The notes: generated by a model not told the origin, from the sequence alone. A stretch of 64,000 nt of DNA from Caulobacterales bacterium (GCA_019510435.1 JAEKKJ010000010.1:186001-250000), one strand, 5' to 3'; counted from the first letter of the stretch, positions 48,807 to 57,936 are shown. A program made the numbers and translations.

Positions 48807-49856
48807 TTGATCGAGCCCCTTCCCGAGTGGCCGACCTTCGGCGTGGCCGAGGATGTGCGCCCCGCCCTGCGCCGCGCGCAGGCCGCTGGCGAGGCCCTGG
48901 TGCTGGCCACGCTGGTCTCGGTGGGCGGCGGCGGGCCGCGGCCGGAAGGCGCCCAGATGGTGTTCGCACCCGGGGTGCTGGCGGGCTACTTCTCGGGCGG
49001 CTGCGTGGAGGGCGACGTGGCCGGCCACGCCTGGGCCTGCCTGCAGGACGGTCAGCCGCGGACCCTGGTCTATGGCGAGGGCAGTCCCTGGCCGGACATT
49101 CGCCTGCTGTGCGGCGCACGGATCGAGATCGTGCTGGAGCGCATTGCGGCCGACGATGCGGCCCTGCGCGAGCTGCTGGCCGCCGAGGCCGAGCGGCGGC
49201 CTGTGACCTATGTGAGCGACGGCGTCGGGCGGGTCTGCGCCGCCGAGGTCTCGCCTTGGCCCGAGGCGCTGGTGGAAAAGCGCTACGATCCGGCGCCGCG
49301 CCTCGTGATCGTCGGCGGCGACCCCACCGCCCTGGCCATCGCCGAGCTGGGCGTGAAGTCCGGCTTCGAGACCACCCTGGTGCGGCCCAAGGGGCCCGAG
49401 ACGCCGCCGCCGATCCCCGGCGTCGCCTACCGCCGCGACGAGCCGGGCCCGGCCATGGCCGCCATCGGTCTCGATCCGTGGACCGCCGTGGCCATCGCCA
49501 CCCATGACCTGGACACCGACCGCGCGGCGCTGCTGGCGGCGCTGCCGTCGCCGGCGGGCTATGTGGGCCTGCTGGGCGCGCGGCGGCGGTTGGCGGGGCG
49601 GCTGGAGGAGCTGCGGGCCCTGGACCTGCCCGAGGGCCTGATCGGCCGCCTGCACGCCCCGATCGGCCTCGACATCGGCGGCAAGGCGCCGTTCGAGGTG
49701 GCGGTCTCGGTGATCGGCGAGATCACGGCCCTGCGCTACGCCCGCGAGAGCGGCAGCACCTCGACCACCTCGCCGGCCGCCGCGGCGGGGGCGTTCGGCG
49801 GCCGCTTGAGCAGGGCGTCGGAGACGGCGAAGACGCTGACCAGCGAGGAGTCCTGA
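48807..49856 (+). CDS. XdhC/CoxI-family molybdenum-enzyme maturation protein
   Basis: 349-aa protein with an N-terminal XdhC/CoxI domain (LATLVSVGGGGPRPEGAQMV, YFSGGCVEGDVAGHAW) and a C-terminal Rossmann domain (PRLVIVGGDPTALAIAELG, VAIATHDLDTDRAALLAALP). The family binds and sulfurates molybdenum cofactor for xanthine-dehydrogenase-type enzymes. This fits the Moco gene cluster downstream, although no Mo enzyme is in this window. TTG start at 48807 with GAGGA upstream. The last about 40 residues (after [13 protein letters not shown]) lie entirely over the 3' end of moeA in antisense, so the C-terminal tail is unusual. Confidence 0.87.
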   Translation: MIEPLPEWPTFGVAEDVRPALRRAQAAGEALVLATLVSVGGGGPRPEGAQMVFAPGVLAGYFSGGCVEGDVAGHAWACLQDGQPRTLVYGEGSPWPDIRLLCGARIEIVLERIAADDAALRELLAAEAERRPVTYVSDGVGRVCAAEVSPWPEALVEKRYDPAPRLVIVGGDPTALAIAELGVKSGFETTLVRPKGPETPPPIPGVAYRRDEPGPAMAAIGLDPWTAVAIATHDLDTDRAALLAALPSPAGYVGLLGARRRLAGRLEELRALDLPEGLIGRLHAPIGLDIGGKAPFEVAVSVIGEITALRYARESGSTSTTSPAAAAGAFGGRLSRASETAKTLTSEES

Positions 49857-50926
49857 TCGCGGTAGGGCTGCACCCGCACCGCCCCGTCCGCCAGGGTCAG
49901 CTTCGCCCGCAGCCAGTGTTCGCGCGGCCCGTTCGCCGGCATCGGCTCGGCCAGGGCGGCGCCCAGCAGCGGTAGCGCCGCGTCCGCGCCCTGGAAGGCC
50001 GCCAGGATCGGGCGCAGGAACAGCTCGGCGCAGACCATGGCCGAGGCGGGGTTGCCCGGCAGGCCCAGCATCCGCCGCCCGTCCGCCAGGGTCCCGAAGA
50101 AGGTCGGCTTGCCCGGCCGCACCGCCACGCTGGCCACCTTCATGGAGAGGCCGAGCGCCTCGCCCGCCGCACGTACCAGGTCGTGGTCGCCCACCGAGGC
50201 GCCGCCCACCGTCACCACCAGGTCCCCTTCGGCCCCGCGCAGCGCCTCGATGGTGGCCTCCAGGTCGTCGCGCACGGGGCGGAGGCGGCGTGGCTCGCCG
50301 CCCCAGCTGGCCACCAAGGCCGCGAGCGCCTGGCTGCCGGAATCATAGATCTGGAACGGGCCGGGGACCGCCGGCGCCTCGACGATCTCCTCGCCGGTGG
50401 AGAAGAGCGTCACCTTCGCTCGCCGCGCGACCGACACCTGAGCCCGCCCCGCCGCCGCCGCCAGCGACACCCGCCAGGGGTCCAGCCGCACGCCGCGGCG
50501 CAGCAGGGTCTCGCCGGCCTTGAAGTCCCCGCCCGCAGGACGGACGTAGTGCCTGGCCGCCACCTGGGGCACGGTGACAACCTCGCCGTCCCGGGTCGCG
50601 TCCTCCTGGATCACGATGGCGTCGGCGCCGGCGGGCATGGCCGCGCCGGTGAAGATGCGCACCGCCTCGCCCGGCCCCATCACGCCCTCGAAGCCATGCC
50701 CGGCGGCGCTTTCGCCGACAATCTTCAGCGCGCCCGGGGTGTCGGCGCCGCGCACCGCCCAGCCGTCCATGGCGGAGGCGGCAAAGGGCGGCTGGTCGCG
50801 GCCGGCGGCGATGTCCTCGGCCAGCACCCGGCCCCCGCTGTCCGCCAGCGCCACCGGCTCGACCGCCAGGGCGGCGACCTCCGCCAGCATGCGGACGCGG
50901 GCCTCGTCGACGGGCAGCAGCTTCAC
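49736..50926 (-). CDS. moeA: molybdopterin molybdenumtransferase
   Basis: 396-aa enzyme inserting molybdate into adenylylated molybdopterin. It has the N-terminal MoeA region ([40 protein letters not shown]), the MoCF-binding domain ([17 protein letters not shown]) and the C-terminal beta domain ([20 protein letters not shown]). The GTG at 50926 overlaps the moaC stop by 4 nt (GTGA). The 3' end overlaps the convergent xdhC-like gene by 121 nt. It is the last gene of the moaA-D-E-B-C-moeA transcription unit. Confidence 0.94.
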   Translation of the reverse strand: MKLLPVDEARVRMLAEVAALAVEPVALADSGGRVLAEDIAAGRDQPPFAASAMDGWAVRGADTPGALKIVGESAAGHGFEGVMGPGEAVRIFTGAAMPAGADAIVIQEDATRDGEVVTVPQVAARHYVRPAGGDFKAGETLLRRGVRLDPWRVSLAAAAGRAQVSVARRAKVTLFSTGEEIVEAPAVPGPFQIYDSGSQALAALVASWGGEPRRLRPVRDDLEATIEALRGAEGDLVVTVGGASVGDHDLVRAAGEALGLSMKVASVAVRPGKPTFFGTLADGRRMLGLPGNPASAMVCAELFLRPILAAFQGADAALPLLGAALAEPMPANGPREHWLRAKLTLADGAVRVQPYRDQDSSLVSVFAVSDALLKRPPNAPAAAAGEVVEVLPLSRA

Positions 50927-51405
50927 GCCGTCCAGTCCCCGCTCTTGCCGCCGCGCTTGGCGGTCAGCCGCACAGCCTCGATGACCATGCCCTTCTCGGC
51001 CGCCTTCAGCATGTCGTAGAGCGTCAGGCAGGCCACCGAGACGGCGGTCAGCGCCTCCATCTCCACGCCGGTCTGGCCGGTGGTCTTCACCCGCGCGGTC
51101 ACCGAGAGGCCCCCCTCGGCCGGTTCGACCTTCACCTCGGCCTTGGTGATCGCCAGCGGGTGGCACATCGGGATCAGGTCGGAGGTCTTCTTGGCGGCCA
51201 TGACGCCGGCCACCTCGGCCACGGCGCGCACGTCGCCCTTGCGGCCGCCGCCGGCCAGCGCCAGGGCCAGGGTCTCCGGGCGCATGCGCACAAAGCCCTC
51301 GGCCACCGCCTCGCGCGCCGTCACCGCCTTGTCCGAGACGTCGACCATCCGGGCGCGGCCGTCCTCGCCGATGTGGGTCAGCCGGCCGGCTTCGTCGCCG
51401 CTCAT
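50923..51405 (-). CDS. moaC: cyclic pyranopterin monophosphate synthase
   Basis: 160-aa enzyme completing the conversion of GTP to cPMP after MoaA. Signature: [20 protein letters not shown] at the N-terminus, [20 protein letters not shown] (about 70-89) and the [20 protein letters not shown] block (about 107-126), followed by [12 protein letters not shown]. It overlaps moaB upstream and moeA downstream by 4 nt each, so translation through the operon is coupled. Confidence 0.95.
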   Translation of the reverse strand: MSGDEAGRLTHIGEDGRARMVDVSDKAVTAREAVAEGFVRMRPETLALALAGGGRKGDVRAVAEVAGVMAAKKTSDLIPMCHPLAITKAEVKVEPAEGGLSVTARVKTTGQTGVEMEALTAVSVACLTLYDMLKAAEKGMVIEAVRLTAKRGGKSGDWTA

Positions 51406-51950
51406 GCCTCCATCAGCCGGGGCATCAGCTCCACCATGTTGCAGGGGCCGTGGCGGCTGTCGAGCTGGGCGGAGATCACCTTGTCCCAGCCGTCCTTCAC
51501 CGCCCCGTTCGAGCCCGGCAGGCAGAAGACGAAGCAGCCCTTGACGATGCCCGCCACCGCCCGCGACTGCAGGGTGGAGAGGCCCACCGACTGGTAGCTG
51601 ACCAGGTGGAAGATCACCGAGAAGCCGTCGATCTTCTTGTCGAACAGCGGCTCGATGGCCTCGGGCGTCACGTCGCGGCCGGTGATGCCGGTGCCGCCGG
51701 TGGTGACGATGGCTTCCACGAATCCGGACGCCGCCCAGGCCTCCACCTTCTCGCGGATCTCAACGATGCTGTCGCGCACGATGGCCTTGTCGACCAGCTC
51801 GTGGCCGGCGTCGGTGACGCGCTGGGCCAGCAGCTTGCCGGAGGTGTCGCTCTCTTCGTCGCGGGTGTCGGAGACGGTCAGGACGGCGATCTTCACCGGC
51901 TTGAACGGGCGCGAGGCGTCGATCTTGCCGCCGGGGGTGAAGGCGTTCAT
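51402..51950 (-). CDS. moaB: molybdopterin adenylyltransferase-type protein MoaB
   Basis: 182-aa MoaB/Mog-family protein with a single MoCF-binding domain. It has [20 protein letters not shown] (about 18-37), [20 protein letters not shown] and the downstream [19 protein letters not shown]. Mog proteins adenylylate molybdopterin before molybdate insertion, and MoaB homologues can take that role. MoaB is preferred over Mog from N-terminal layout and length, with moderate certainty. Overlaps of 4 nt join it to moaE and moaC. Confidence 0.9.
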   Translation of the reverse strand: MNAFTPGGKIDASRPFKPVKIAVLTVSDTRDEESDTSGKLLAQRVTDAGHELVDKAIVRDSIVEIREKVEAWAASGFVEAIVTTGGTGITGRDVTPEAIEPLFDKKIDGFSVIFHLVSYQSVGLSTLQSRAVAGIVKGCFVFCLPGSNGAVKDGWDKVISAQLDSRHGPCNMVELMPRLMEA

Positions 51951-52405
51951 GGGGCGGTCTCCTCGTGGTCCCAGCGCGCGCGGTCGGCGTGGTCCTGGGC
52001 GGTGGGTTCGATCCAGCGGGCGCCGGCCGGGCCGTGCTCCTTCTTCCAGAAGGGCGCCCTGGACTTCAGGTAGTCCATCAGGAAGTCGCAGGCCTCGAAG
52101 GCGGCGCGGCGGTGGCCGGCGGCGGTGGCGACGAAGACGATCGGCTCGCCGGGCTGGATGCGGCCCACGCGGTGCAGGATGGCCAGGTCGTGCAGGCCGA
52201 AGCGGAGGCGGGCGGTCTCGGCGATCCGGCCGATCTGCGCCTCGGTGAAGCCGGGATAGGCTTCCAGCTCCAGGACGGCCGCCGCGCCCTGCTCGGCGCG
52301 CGCCAGGCCGGTGAAGGTGGCGATGGCCCCGGTCTCGCGGCGGCCTGCGGAGAACTCGGACAGCAAGGCGCCGGCGTCGAACGGGTGCTCGGTGAGGCGG
52401 ATCAT
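51947..52405 (-). CDS. moaE: molybdopterin synthase catalytic subunit
   Basis: 152-aa large subunit of molybdopterin synthase, adding two sulfurs from MoaD thiocarboxylate to cPMP. Family blocks present are ETGAIATFTGLARAEQG, LELEAYPGFTEAQIGRIAET, the HRVGRIQPGEPIVFVATAAG segment and HRRAAFEACDFLMDYLKSRA with PFWKKE near the C-terminus (Lys residues of the active site). It is 4 nt downstream of moaD and overlaps moaB by 4 nt. Confidence 0.94.
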   Translation of the reverse strand: MIRLTEHPFDAGALLSEFSAGRRETGAIATFTGLARAEQGAAAVLELEAYPGFTEAQIGRIAETARLRFGLHDLAILHRVGRIQPGEPIVFVATAAGHRRAAFEACDFLMDYLKSRAPFWKKEHGPAGARWIEPTAQDHADRARWDHEETAP

Positions 52406-52409
52406 GGGC

Positions 52410-52649
52410 CTAGCCCCCGCTCATCGGCGGCAGGAACGCCACCTCGCTGGCCGCGCCCACGGCGGCGTCGCCGCGCACCAGGGCCTGGTCCAGGGCCACC
52501 TGCACGCCCGGCCCCGCCAGGGCCAGGGCCAGCTCCGGATCCTCGGCCGATATGGCGGCCCGCAGGGCGGCGATGGAGCCGCCCTCCACCTGGCGCTCGC
52601 GCCAGCCGGCGAGGTCGCGCAAGGGCCCGAACAGCAGCACGCGCGCCAT
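52410..52649 (-). CDS. moaD: molybdopterin synthase sulfur-carrier subunit
   Basis: 79-aa ubiquitin-like sulfur carrier. Length and the C-terminal double glycine (FLPPMSGG) mark it as MoaD, whose terminal Gly is thiocarboxylated. It starts MARVLLFGPLRDLAGWRER, a typical first beta strand. The ATG at 52649 lies 1 nt after the moaA stop and the next gene moaE follows by 4 nt. No dedicated adenylyltransferase (moeB) is adjacent. Confidence 0.93.
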   Translation of the reverse strand: MARVLLFGPLRDLAGWRERQVEGGSIAALRAAISAEDPELALALAGPGVQVALDQALVRGDAAVGAASEVAFLPPMSGG

Positions 52650-52650
52650 C

Positions 52651-53676
52651 TCAGCCGCCCGTCGTCGACATGTGCCGCGAGACCGACGCGCCGCGCGGGA
52701 CGATGCGGAAGTCGTGGCCCTGGGGCTTGGCCAGCACCGCGGCGCGGATGGCGTCGGCCAGCTCGGCGTCACTGGCGCCCGCCCGCAGCACCGCCCGCAG
52801 GTCGGTGGCGTCCTCGCGGCCCAGGCAGGTGTGCAGCGTACCGGTGCAGGTCAGCCGCACGCGGTTGCAGGTGTCGCAGAAATTGTGGCTGAGGGGGGTG
52901 ATGAAGCCCAGCCGCCCGCCGGTCTCGGCCACCCGCACATAGCGCGCCGGCCCGCCGGTGGTCAGCGGGATGTCCTCCAGCGTCCAGAAGCTCTCCAGCT
53001 CGCGGCGCACGTCCTTCAGGGACAGGAACTCGTCGGTCCGGTCCACGTCGACCTCGCCCATGGGCATGGTCTCGATCAGGGTCATGTCGCAGCCCTGGCC
53101 GTGGGCCCAGCGGATCAGGTCCGGGATCTCGGCGGCGTTGGCGTCGCGCAGCGCCACAGCGTTGATCTTCACCGCAAGGCCCGCCGCCTGGGCGGCCGCC
53201 ACGCCGGCCAGCACCTTGCCCAGGTCTCCGCCGCGCGTCAGCTGGCGGAAGAGGTCGGGCTTCAGGGTGTCCAGCGAGACATTGATCCGCCGAACGCCGG
53301 CGTCCGCCAGTTCCCCGGCGAAGGCGCCGAGCTGGGTGCCGTTGGTGGTCAGGGTCAGCTCGTCCAGGGCGCCGCTCGCCAGGTGGCGCGAAAGGCCGCG
53401 CACCAGCCCCATCACGCCCTTGCGCACCAGCGGCTCGCCGCCGGTCAGCCGCAGCTTGCGCGTCCCCAGGCTCACAAAGGCCGAGGCGATGCGGTCCAGC
53501 TCCTCCAGCGTCAGCACCTGCGCCTTCGGCAGGAAGGTCATGTGCTCGGCCATGCAGTAGACGCAGCGCAGGTCGCAGCGGTCGGTGACGGAGACCCGCA
53601 GGTAGCGCACCGTGCGGCCGAAGCCGTCGATCAGGGGCGCGGCGGCTTGCGCCGGGGTGTCGTCATAGGGCGTCAT
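52651..53676 (-). CDS. moaA: GTP 3',8-cyclase (radical SAM)
   Basis: 341-aa radical SAM enzyme initiating Moco synthesis. The first [4Fe-4S] motif is [16 protein letters not shown] (CxxxCxxC), [10 protein letters not shown] binds SAM, and the C-terminal cluster is formed by [20 protein letters not shown]. The protein ends TTGG, the usual GG tail. It is the first gene of the moa operon on this strand, and its ATG at 53676 is only 29 nt from the divergent mocA-like start; no Shine-Dalgarno is visible, so the message may be leaderless. Regulation is not evident and no Moco riboswitch could fit in the spacer. Confidence 0.95.
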   Translation of the reverse strand: MTPYDDTPAQAAAPLIDGFGRTVRYLRVSVTDRCDLRCVYCMAEHMTFLPKAQVLTLEELDRIASAFVSLGTRKLRLTGGEPLVRKGVMGLVRGLSRHLASGALDELTLTTNGTQLGAFAGELADAGVRRINVSLDTLKPDLFRQLTRGGDLGKVLAGVAAAQAAGLAVKINAVALRDANAAEIPDLIRWAHGQGCDMTLIETMPMGEVDVDRTDEFLSLKDVRRELESFWTLEDIPLTTGGPARYVRVAETGGRLGFITPLSHNFCDTCNRVRLTCTGTLHTCLGREDATDLRAVLRAGASDAELADAIRAAVLAKPQGHDFRIVPRGASVSRHMSTTGG

Positions 53677-53705
53677 GTCCGGCGCAAGATAAGGGGGAAC
53701 CGGCC

Positions 53706-54323
53706 TTGGCGACAGAGGGGGCGTTAGAGAGCGAGCTGGCGGGACCGTTCGCAGCCGTGGTCCTGGCCGCCGGTTCGGCCCGCCGGTTCGGGGGCGGCAA
53801 GCTGACGGCGCCCTTCGCCGGGCGCCCGCTGATCGCCGGAGCGCTCGCCGCCGCGCGCGCCGCCCCGGTCGATCTGGTGGTGGTGGTCACCGGGGCCGAC
53901 GCCGAGGCCGTGGCGGCCGCGGCCCGAGCCGCGGACCCGGCGGCTCGCCTGGTCCATGCGCCCGATCATGCCGAGGGCATGGCCGCCTCCCTGCGCACCG
54001 GCGTGGCGGCCGTGCCGCCGGGCCTGGCGGGCGCCTTCGTGTTCCTCGGCGACATGCCCCGCGTGCCGCACGCCGTCCTGGCGCCGATGGCCGAGGCGGT
54101 GCGGGCCGGCGCCCTGGCCGCAGCGCCGACCTTCGCCGGCCGGCGCGGCAATCCCGTGCTGCTGGCCAGCGCCCTCTTCCCGCAGGTGGCGGGCCTCCGC
54201 GGCGACCAGGGCGCGCGGCCGATCCTGGAACGCCTGGGCGCGGGGCTTGTGCTGGTGGACGCGCCGGACGACGGGGTGCTGTTCGACGTGGACGCGCCGG
54301 GCGATCTCGGCCCTAGACCTTGA
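53706..54323 (+). CDS. MobA/MocA-like nucleotidyltransferase
   Basis: 205-aa NTP-transferase. The N-terminal signature [20 protein letters not shown] (about 18-37) is the nucleotide-binding loop, [18 protein letters not shown] contains the metal-binding GDMP, and [17 protein letters not shown] follows. Length and motifs fit MocA (CTP transfer to molybdopterin) as well as MobA (GTP); the C-terminal [15 protein letters not shown] fits MocA-type proteins and the absence of CNxxxP-type MobA features favours MocA. TTG start at 53706, with GGGGGA upstream. Divergent from moaA and so probably co-regulated with Moco synthesis. Confidence 0.85.
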   Translation: MATEGALESELAGPFAAVVLAAGSARRFGGGKLTAPFAGRPLIAGALAAARAAPVDLVVVVTGADAEAVAAAARAADPAARLVHAPDHAEGMAASLRTGVAAVPPGLAGAFVFLGDMPRVPHAVLAPMAEAVRAGALAAAPTFAGRRGNPVLLASALFPQVAGLRGDQGARPILERLGAGLVLVDAPDDGVLFDVDAPGDLGPRP

Positions 54324-54513
54324 GGTCCACGCCCCGCAGCGCTGCGCCGCTGACGGGGGCGGGCATGGGCTCGGACGGGGAGATGCGGACCTGGTCGGCG
54401 AGGTTCAGCTGGCGCGCGGCGCCGGCCAGCGTCTGCGCGACCTGCACCGAGGTGGGCAGGGTCAGGGGCGTCCAGACACCCTCTCCGGCATTGCGCAGTT
54501 CGACGCTGACCAT
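54313..54513 (-). CDS. orphan 66-aa protein behind a CtrA box
   Basis: Small soluble protein without signal peptide; the middle is helical (SVQVAQTLAGAARQLNLADQ) with mixed flanks. It overlaps the convergent mocA-like 3' end by 11 nt. The ATG at 54513 has GAGG 8 nt upstream, and a perfect CtrA-type TTAA-N7-TTAAC box lies 46-61 nt upstream, appropriate for transcription on this strand. No family is recognised. A role in cell-cycle-regulated processes is an inference from the box alone. Confidence 0.55.
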   Translation of the reverse strand: MVSVELRNAGEGVWTPLTLPTSVQVAQTLAGAARQLNLADQVRISPSEPMPAPVSGAALRGVDLKV

Positions 54514-54558
54514 GAGGTTGGCCTCGGCATTCTGAGCGGCACAGTATCTTGGGCCGCC

Positions 54559-54574
54559 TTAAGGCCAGGTTAAC
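54559..54574 (-). promoter_or_regulatory. CtrA-type box TTAA-N7-TTAAC
   Basis: TTAA (54559-54562), seven nt GGCCAGG, TTAAC (54570-54574): an exact match to the published CtrA consensus of Caulobacterales. It lies 46 nt before the 66-aa gene start on the minus strand and 176 nt before the plus-strand gene at 54750. Confidence 0.55.
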
Positions 54575-54749
54575 TGCAACGCCCCGTTGCGGGGCTTTGC
54601 GCATGTGTCGCAGGCGCCGCTCTCGGAGGGCGATTTTGGCGTTCCCGTTTCCGCCCGACCCGCGTTCGCTGGACGCTGTATTCCAAAGGCCGCCAGGCAT
54701 GCCGGCGGCGCCCTTGCGGCGTGCATCGACACACGCAATGCTGGCGGCC

Positions 54750-55208
54750 ATGGCGTCGAAGCGACTTCTTATCGGCCTGGCCCTGGCCTGCCTCGCCACC
54801 ACGGCGGCGGCGCACGACTATGTGGTGGTGGCCTCCACCGACCCGTCCATCGCCCGCGGCCAGCCGATCGACGCCGGCGCGCGCCTGCCGCTGGCCATCG
54901 GCCACAGCGTGACCCTGATGTACGCCTCGGGCGACCTCGTGACCCTGCGCGGCGCCAGCGGCGGGGTCGTGGCGCCGACCCGGCGCGCCAGCTCGGCGGA
55001 GGCGCAGCGGCTCGAGGTGCTACGGATGATGGTCGGGCCGGCGCCGGAGCCGGCCGGGCCCCGCCTCGCCAAGACCCGGGGCGGCCTCTGCCCGGCCGCG
55101 GCGGGCCTCACCACCCTGGACGACATCGCCACCGCCGCCCAGGGCGGCTGCACCGCCGAGGCGCGCGCCGCGCTCGAGGCCTGGCTGGCGGCCCACCCCG
55201 CGCCCTGA
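54750..55208 (+). CDS. secreted 152-aa protein (hypothetical)
   Basis: Signal peptide at residues 1-20 (KRLLIGLALACLATTAAA) followed by a predicted beta-rich domain: DYVVVASTDPSIARGQPIDA, SVTLMYASGDLVTLRGASGG and VVAPTRRASSAEA. Such a pattern is seen in small periplasmic proteins resembling FecR-like domains, but no family can be named. The C-terminal half is helical with two Cys (GGLCPAAAGL, GGCTAEARAAL) that may form a disulfide. The ATG at 54750 is preferred; 54738 is 12 nt upstream in the same frame. It is followed by a PEPxxWA-CTERM gene. Confidence 0.65.
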   Translation: MASKRLLIGLALACLATTAAAHDYVVVASTDPSIARGQPIDAGARLPLAIGHSVTLMYASGDLVTLRGASGGVVAPTRRASSAEAQRLEVLRMMVGPAPEPAGPRLAKTRGGLCPAAAGLTTLDDIATAAQGGCTAEARAALEAWLAAHPAP

Positions 55209-55334
55209 CCCGCCGCGCGGCCGCTCGCCCCCCTGCGACAGGCCGCCGCGGAACCGGATCGCAACCTTTACGGCCCAGCTTCCGTACCTTGCGACGAAGA
55301 CCCGGCTCGGCCGGTGTCACGGGGGGAATTCGAC

Positions 55335-55931
55335 ATGGCGCGCTTTGCAAAGCTCGCGGCCTTCGCGGCGGGCCTGGCCCTGGCCGCGGCCGGCGCCCAG
55401 GCCCAGGCGGCGACCTGGCTGGTCACCTACACCGCGTCCTCCGGCGCGCCCGCCAGCGCCAACCTGACGGTGGAGGTGGCCGACCTGCTGAACGCCGTGG
55501 GCGGCCATGACGTGCTCGGCATCACGGGCGACGTGGACGGCGACGCCATCACCGGCGTGATCACCAACCCGGTCCAGCCCTTCCAGTGGTGGACCTCCGA
55601 TGGCCTCTTCATCGTCGACAACGTGCTCTATCCGACCGCGCCGTCGATCTCGAACGCCGGCCTGTTCTTTGCCGGCGCCTCGGGCAATGAATACAACCTG
55701 TTCTCCGACAGCGCCTCGACCTACGAGCTCTACCGGGCCCAGTCCGGCGTCGGCTACCTGGCCAATTCGATCGGCGCAGTGGCCCTGGTCCAGGCCCCGC
55801 GGGGCCCCGAGGTCGAGAGCCTGCGCGGCCCCGGCGCGGTTCCCGAGCCGGCCAGCTGGGCGCTGATGATCCTGGGCTTCGGCGCGGTGGGCGCGGCCCT
55901 GCGCAGCCGGCGCGTGACGCTCCCCGCCTGA
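55335..55931 (+). CDS. PEPxxWA-CTERM sorting-domain protein (2)
   Basis: 198-aa secreted protein. Signal peptide about 1-26 (LAAFAAGLALAAAGAQAQA). The mature domain is beta-like and begins ATWLVTYTASSGAPASANLT. The C-terminus has the sorting signal VPEPASWALMILGFGAVGAA followed by a basic SRR. It shares only the sorting tail with the homologue at 34490; the domains differ. ATG at 55335 lies 8 nt after GGGGGGAA. No exosortase gene is in the window. Probably transported by the same exosortase-dependent system. Confidence 0.85.
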   Translation: MARFAKLAAFAAGLALAAAGAQAQAATWLVTYTASSGAPASANLTVEVADLLNAVGGHDVLGITGDVDGDAITGVITNPVQPFQWWTSDGLFIVDNVLYPTAPSISNAGLFFAGASGNEYNLFSDSASTYELYRAQSGVGYLANSIGAVALVQAPRGPEVESLRGPGAVPEPASWALMILGFGAVGAALRSRRVTLPA

Positions 55932-55971
55932 CAGGGCTAGGTTACGCCTTCGGCAAAGGCCGGAGGCTTCC

Positions 55972-57057
55972 TTGCAGGACCGCGACGGCCCGGACCGCGA
56001 AGTCGAGGACCTCTCCGTCCTCCTGCCGCCCCTGCTGCAGGCGCTTGAGGCCCTGGGCTTCGTCGCCCGCTACCTGAACCCCCCGGACCTGCCGCAGCTG
56101 GTGGCCGCCGCCGGCGATCCCGACATAGCCCTGGCCGCAGCCCGGCCTGCCTTGAGCGCCTGGCCGGCGGCCCTGGACGACGTGCGCACGCGGCTCGAGA
56201 CCGCGGCCGACGCCGTGGCGACCGCCTTCGCTGAACTGCGCCTCGCCGCCGAAACCGGCGACCTCGGCCAGGCCTATCGGGCCCTGCGCCACGCCCCGCG
56301 GGCCGACGAGGCGCTCTATCCCCTGGCCCAGGGCCTGCCGCCGCTCTCGCGCTATTTCCTGCCGCCCGGCGGCCGCGGCGATGAGGGCCTGCTCGCCGCC
56401 CTCGCCGCGGCGCCCGCGAGCCCGGAGACCGGCGTCTTCCACATCGACAATGAGCGCGGCGCCCGCGGCGGCGTCTCGCTCTATGTGCCGGAGACCTACG
56501 ATCCCGCCACGCCCGCGCCCCTGGTGGTCGCCCTGCACGGCGGATCCGGCCACGGCCGCGCCTTCCTCTGGTCCTGGCTGCGCGACGCCCGCGCCCACGG
56601 CGCCATCCTGATCAGCCCCACCGCCGGCGGCGGCACCTGGGCCCTCACCGGCTCCGACGTGGACAGTCCGCACCTGGCGCATCTGGTGGCGCAGGTGAGC
56701 GGCCGCTGGAATGTCGATCCGCGCCGGCGCCTGCTCACCGGCATGAGCGACGGCGGCACCTTCGCCTATGTCTCCGGCCTGGACGCGGCCTCGCCGTTCA
56801 CGCACCTCGCGCCCGTGGCCGCCGCCTTCCACCCCTTACTGGCCCAGTTCGCCGATGCGGGCCGGCTGGCGGGGCTGCCGATCCACATCGCCCACGGCGC
56901 CCTGGACTGGATGTTCCCGATCGCCATGGCCCACGAGGCCCGCGACGCGCTCGCCGCCGCCGGCGCCCAGGTGACCTTTCGCGAGATCGCCGACCTCAGC
57001 CACACCTACCCGCGCGAGCTGAACGGCGAGATCCTGGACTGGCTGGACGGACGCTAG
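55972..57057 (+). CDS. alpha/beta-hydrolase esterase with helical N-terminal extension
   Basis: 361-aa protein. Residues about 1-140 are an Ala/Leu-rich helical region of unknown role (LLPPLLQALEALGFVARYLN). The rest is an esterase/carboxylesterase domain: oxyanion region VVALHGGSGHGRAF, nucleophile elbow LTGMSDGGTFAYV (GMSDG), the Asp in HGALDWMFP and the His in ADLSHTYPRE complete a catalytic triad. TTG start at 55972 (40 nt after the PEP-CTERM stop); no signal peptide, so intracellular. Substrate unknown. It runs convergently into the methyltransferase gene, 5 nt between stops. Confidence 0.82.
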   Translation: MQDRDGPDREVEDLSVLLPPLLQALEALGFVARYLNPPDLPQLVAAAGDPDIALAAARPALSAWPAALDDVRTRLETAADAVATAFAELRLAAETGDLGQAYRALRHAPRADEALYPLAQGLPPLSRYFLPPGGRGDEGLLAALAAAPASPETGVFHIDNERGARGGVSLYVPETYDPATPAPLVVALHGGSGHGRAFLWSWLRDARAHGAILISPTAGGGTWALTGSDVDSPHLAHLVAQVSGRWNVDPRRRLLTGMSDGGTFAYVSGLDAASPFTHLAPVAAAFHPLLAQFADAGRLAGLPIHIAHGALDWMFPIAMAHEARDALAAAGAQVTFREIADLSHTYPRELNGEILDWLDGR

Positions 57058-57062
57058 TGCTT

Positions 57063-57911
57063 CTACCGCGGCTTTCGCAGCAGGCGCACCACCTGGCCGT
57101 ACACCACGCCCAGCCGCTGTTCGTCCTCCAGCCCCGCGGCGGCGCACAGATCGAGGAAGTAGCCTTCGTCCACGTCGATCCGGTCTTCGTCGCCCACGAA
57201 CCGCGCCCCGGGCGGCACGTCCACGTGCAGGGAAATGAACGCCCGCCCGCCGGGCTTCAGCACCCGGGCGATCTCGCCGAGGTAGTGGACAGCATCCGGC
57301 TCCAGCAGGTGGGTAAACAGCGAGCCGCAGACCACCGCGTCGAAGCCGCCCGGCTCGACCGGCAGGGAAATCGCCGTGGTCGGGATGGCGCCGTCCGGAT
57401 TGTAGGTCACCGACCGCCCGTCGACGTGCTCGAACCGGAAACGGTCCTTGGAGCCCTCGAACGCGCGCCGGCACCACAGGATCGAGGGCAGGAAGATATC
57501 CACCCCGACGTAGCGAAGCGCCGGGTTGAGGTGGAGGAACCGCGCCAGCTTTCCGCAGCCACAGCCCAGGTCCAGCACAACGGGAGCCTCGGGCAGGAAG
57601 CGGCTGACGATCTGGGCCCACGCCTCGCCGATGCCGAGGAACATGGCCAGGTCGCCCGTGCCTGCGGAGGTCCGCAGCGCATAGCTCGGCACGGGGACCC
57701 CATACGGCTGCAGCGGCAGCGCCGGCTCGTCGAAGTGGTGCAGGCTCTCCCGCGGGAAGTCGCGCCAAGTGGCCGGCGGTGGGGGCTCGGCTTCAGAGGG
57801 CCGGATCAGGCCGACGCGCGCCGCCAATGCGCGGAGAGGTTTGGAATTCACCGCAATATCCGCCTTTGCGCCAAGGTATGCCTGGGTGGCGCAATTGCGG
57901 GTTGATTTCAA
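57063..57911 (-). CDS. class I SAM-dependent methyltransferase
   Basis: 282-aa methyltransferase. Motif I VVLDLGCGCGKLARFLHLNP binds SAM, followed by VGVDIFLPS (acidic end of beta 2), FDAVVCGSLFTHLLEPDAVH and the motif-III-like RVLKPGGRAFISLHVDVPPG. The N-terminal about 80 residues include WRDFPRESLHHFDEPALPLQ and a loop that may form a lid; no domain is recognised there. TTG start at 57911, or a later one. It lies downstream of the 419-aa protein gene on the same strand but behind a perfect hairpin, so co-transcription is doubtful. Substrate unknown. Confidence 0.82.
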   Translation of the reverse strand: MKSTRNCATQAYLGAKADIAVNSKPLRALAARVGLIRPSEAEPPPPATWRDFPRESLHHFDEPALPLQPYGVPVPSYALRTSAGTGDLAMFLGIGEAWAQIVSRFLPEAPVVLDLGCGCGKLARFLHLNPALRYVGVDIFLPSILWCRRAFEGSKDRFRFEHVDGRSVTYNPDGAIPTTAISLPVEPGGFDAVVCGSLFTHLLEPDAVHYLGEIARVLKPGGRAFISLHVDVPPGARFVGDEDRIDVDEGYFLDLCAAAGLEDEQRLGVVYGQVVRLLRKPR

Positions 57912-57936
57912 GCGGCGCCTGGAGCCTCTGGAAGGG

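Noticed and set aside
54581..54595. GCCCCGTTGCGGGGC hairpin considered as a terminator.
   Set aside because: It is not placed after any gene on either strand; both adjacent genes start there, so it is more likely a chance palindrome or part of a leader.
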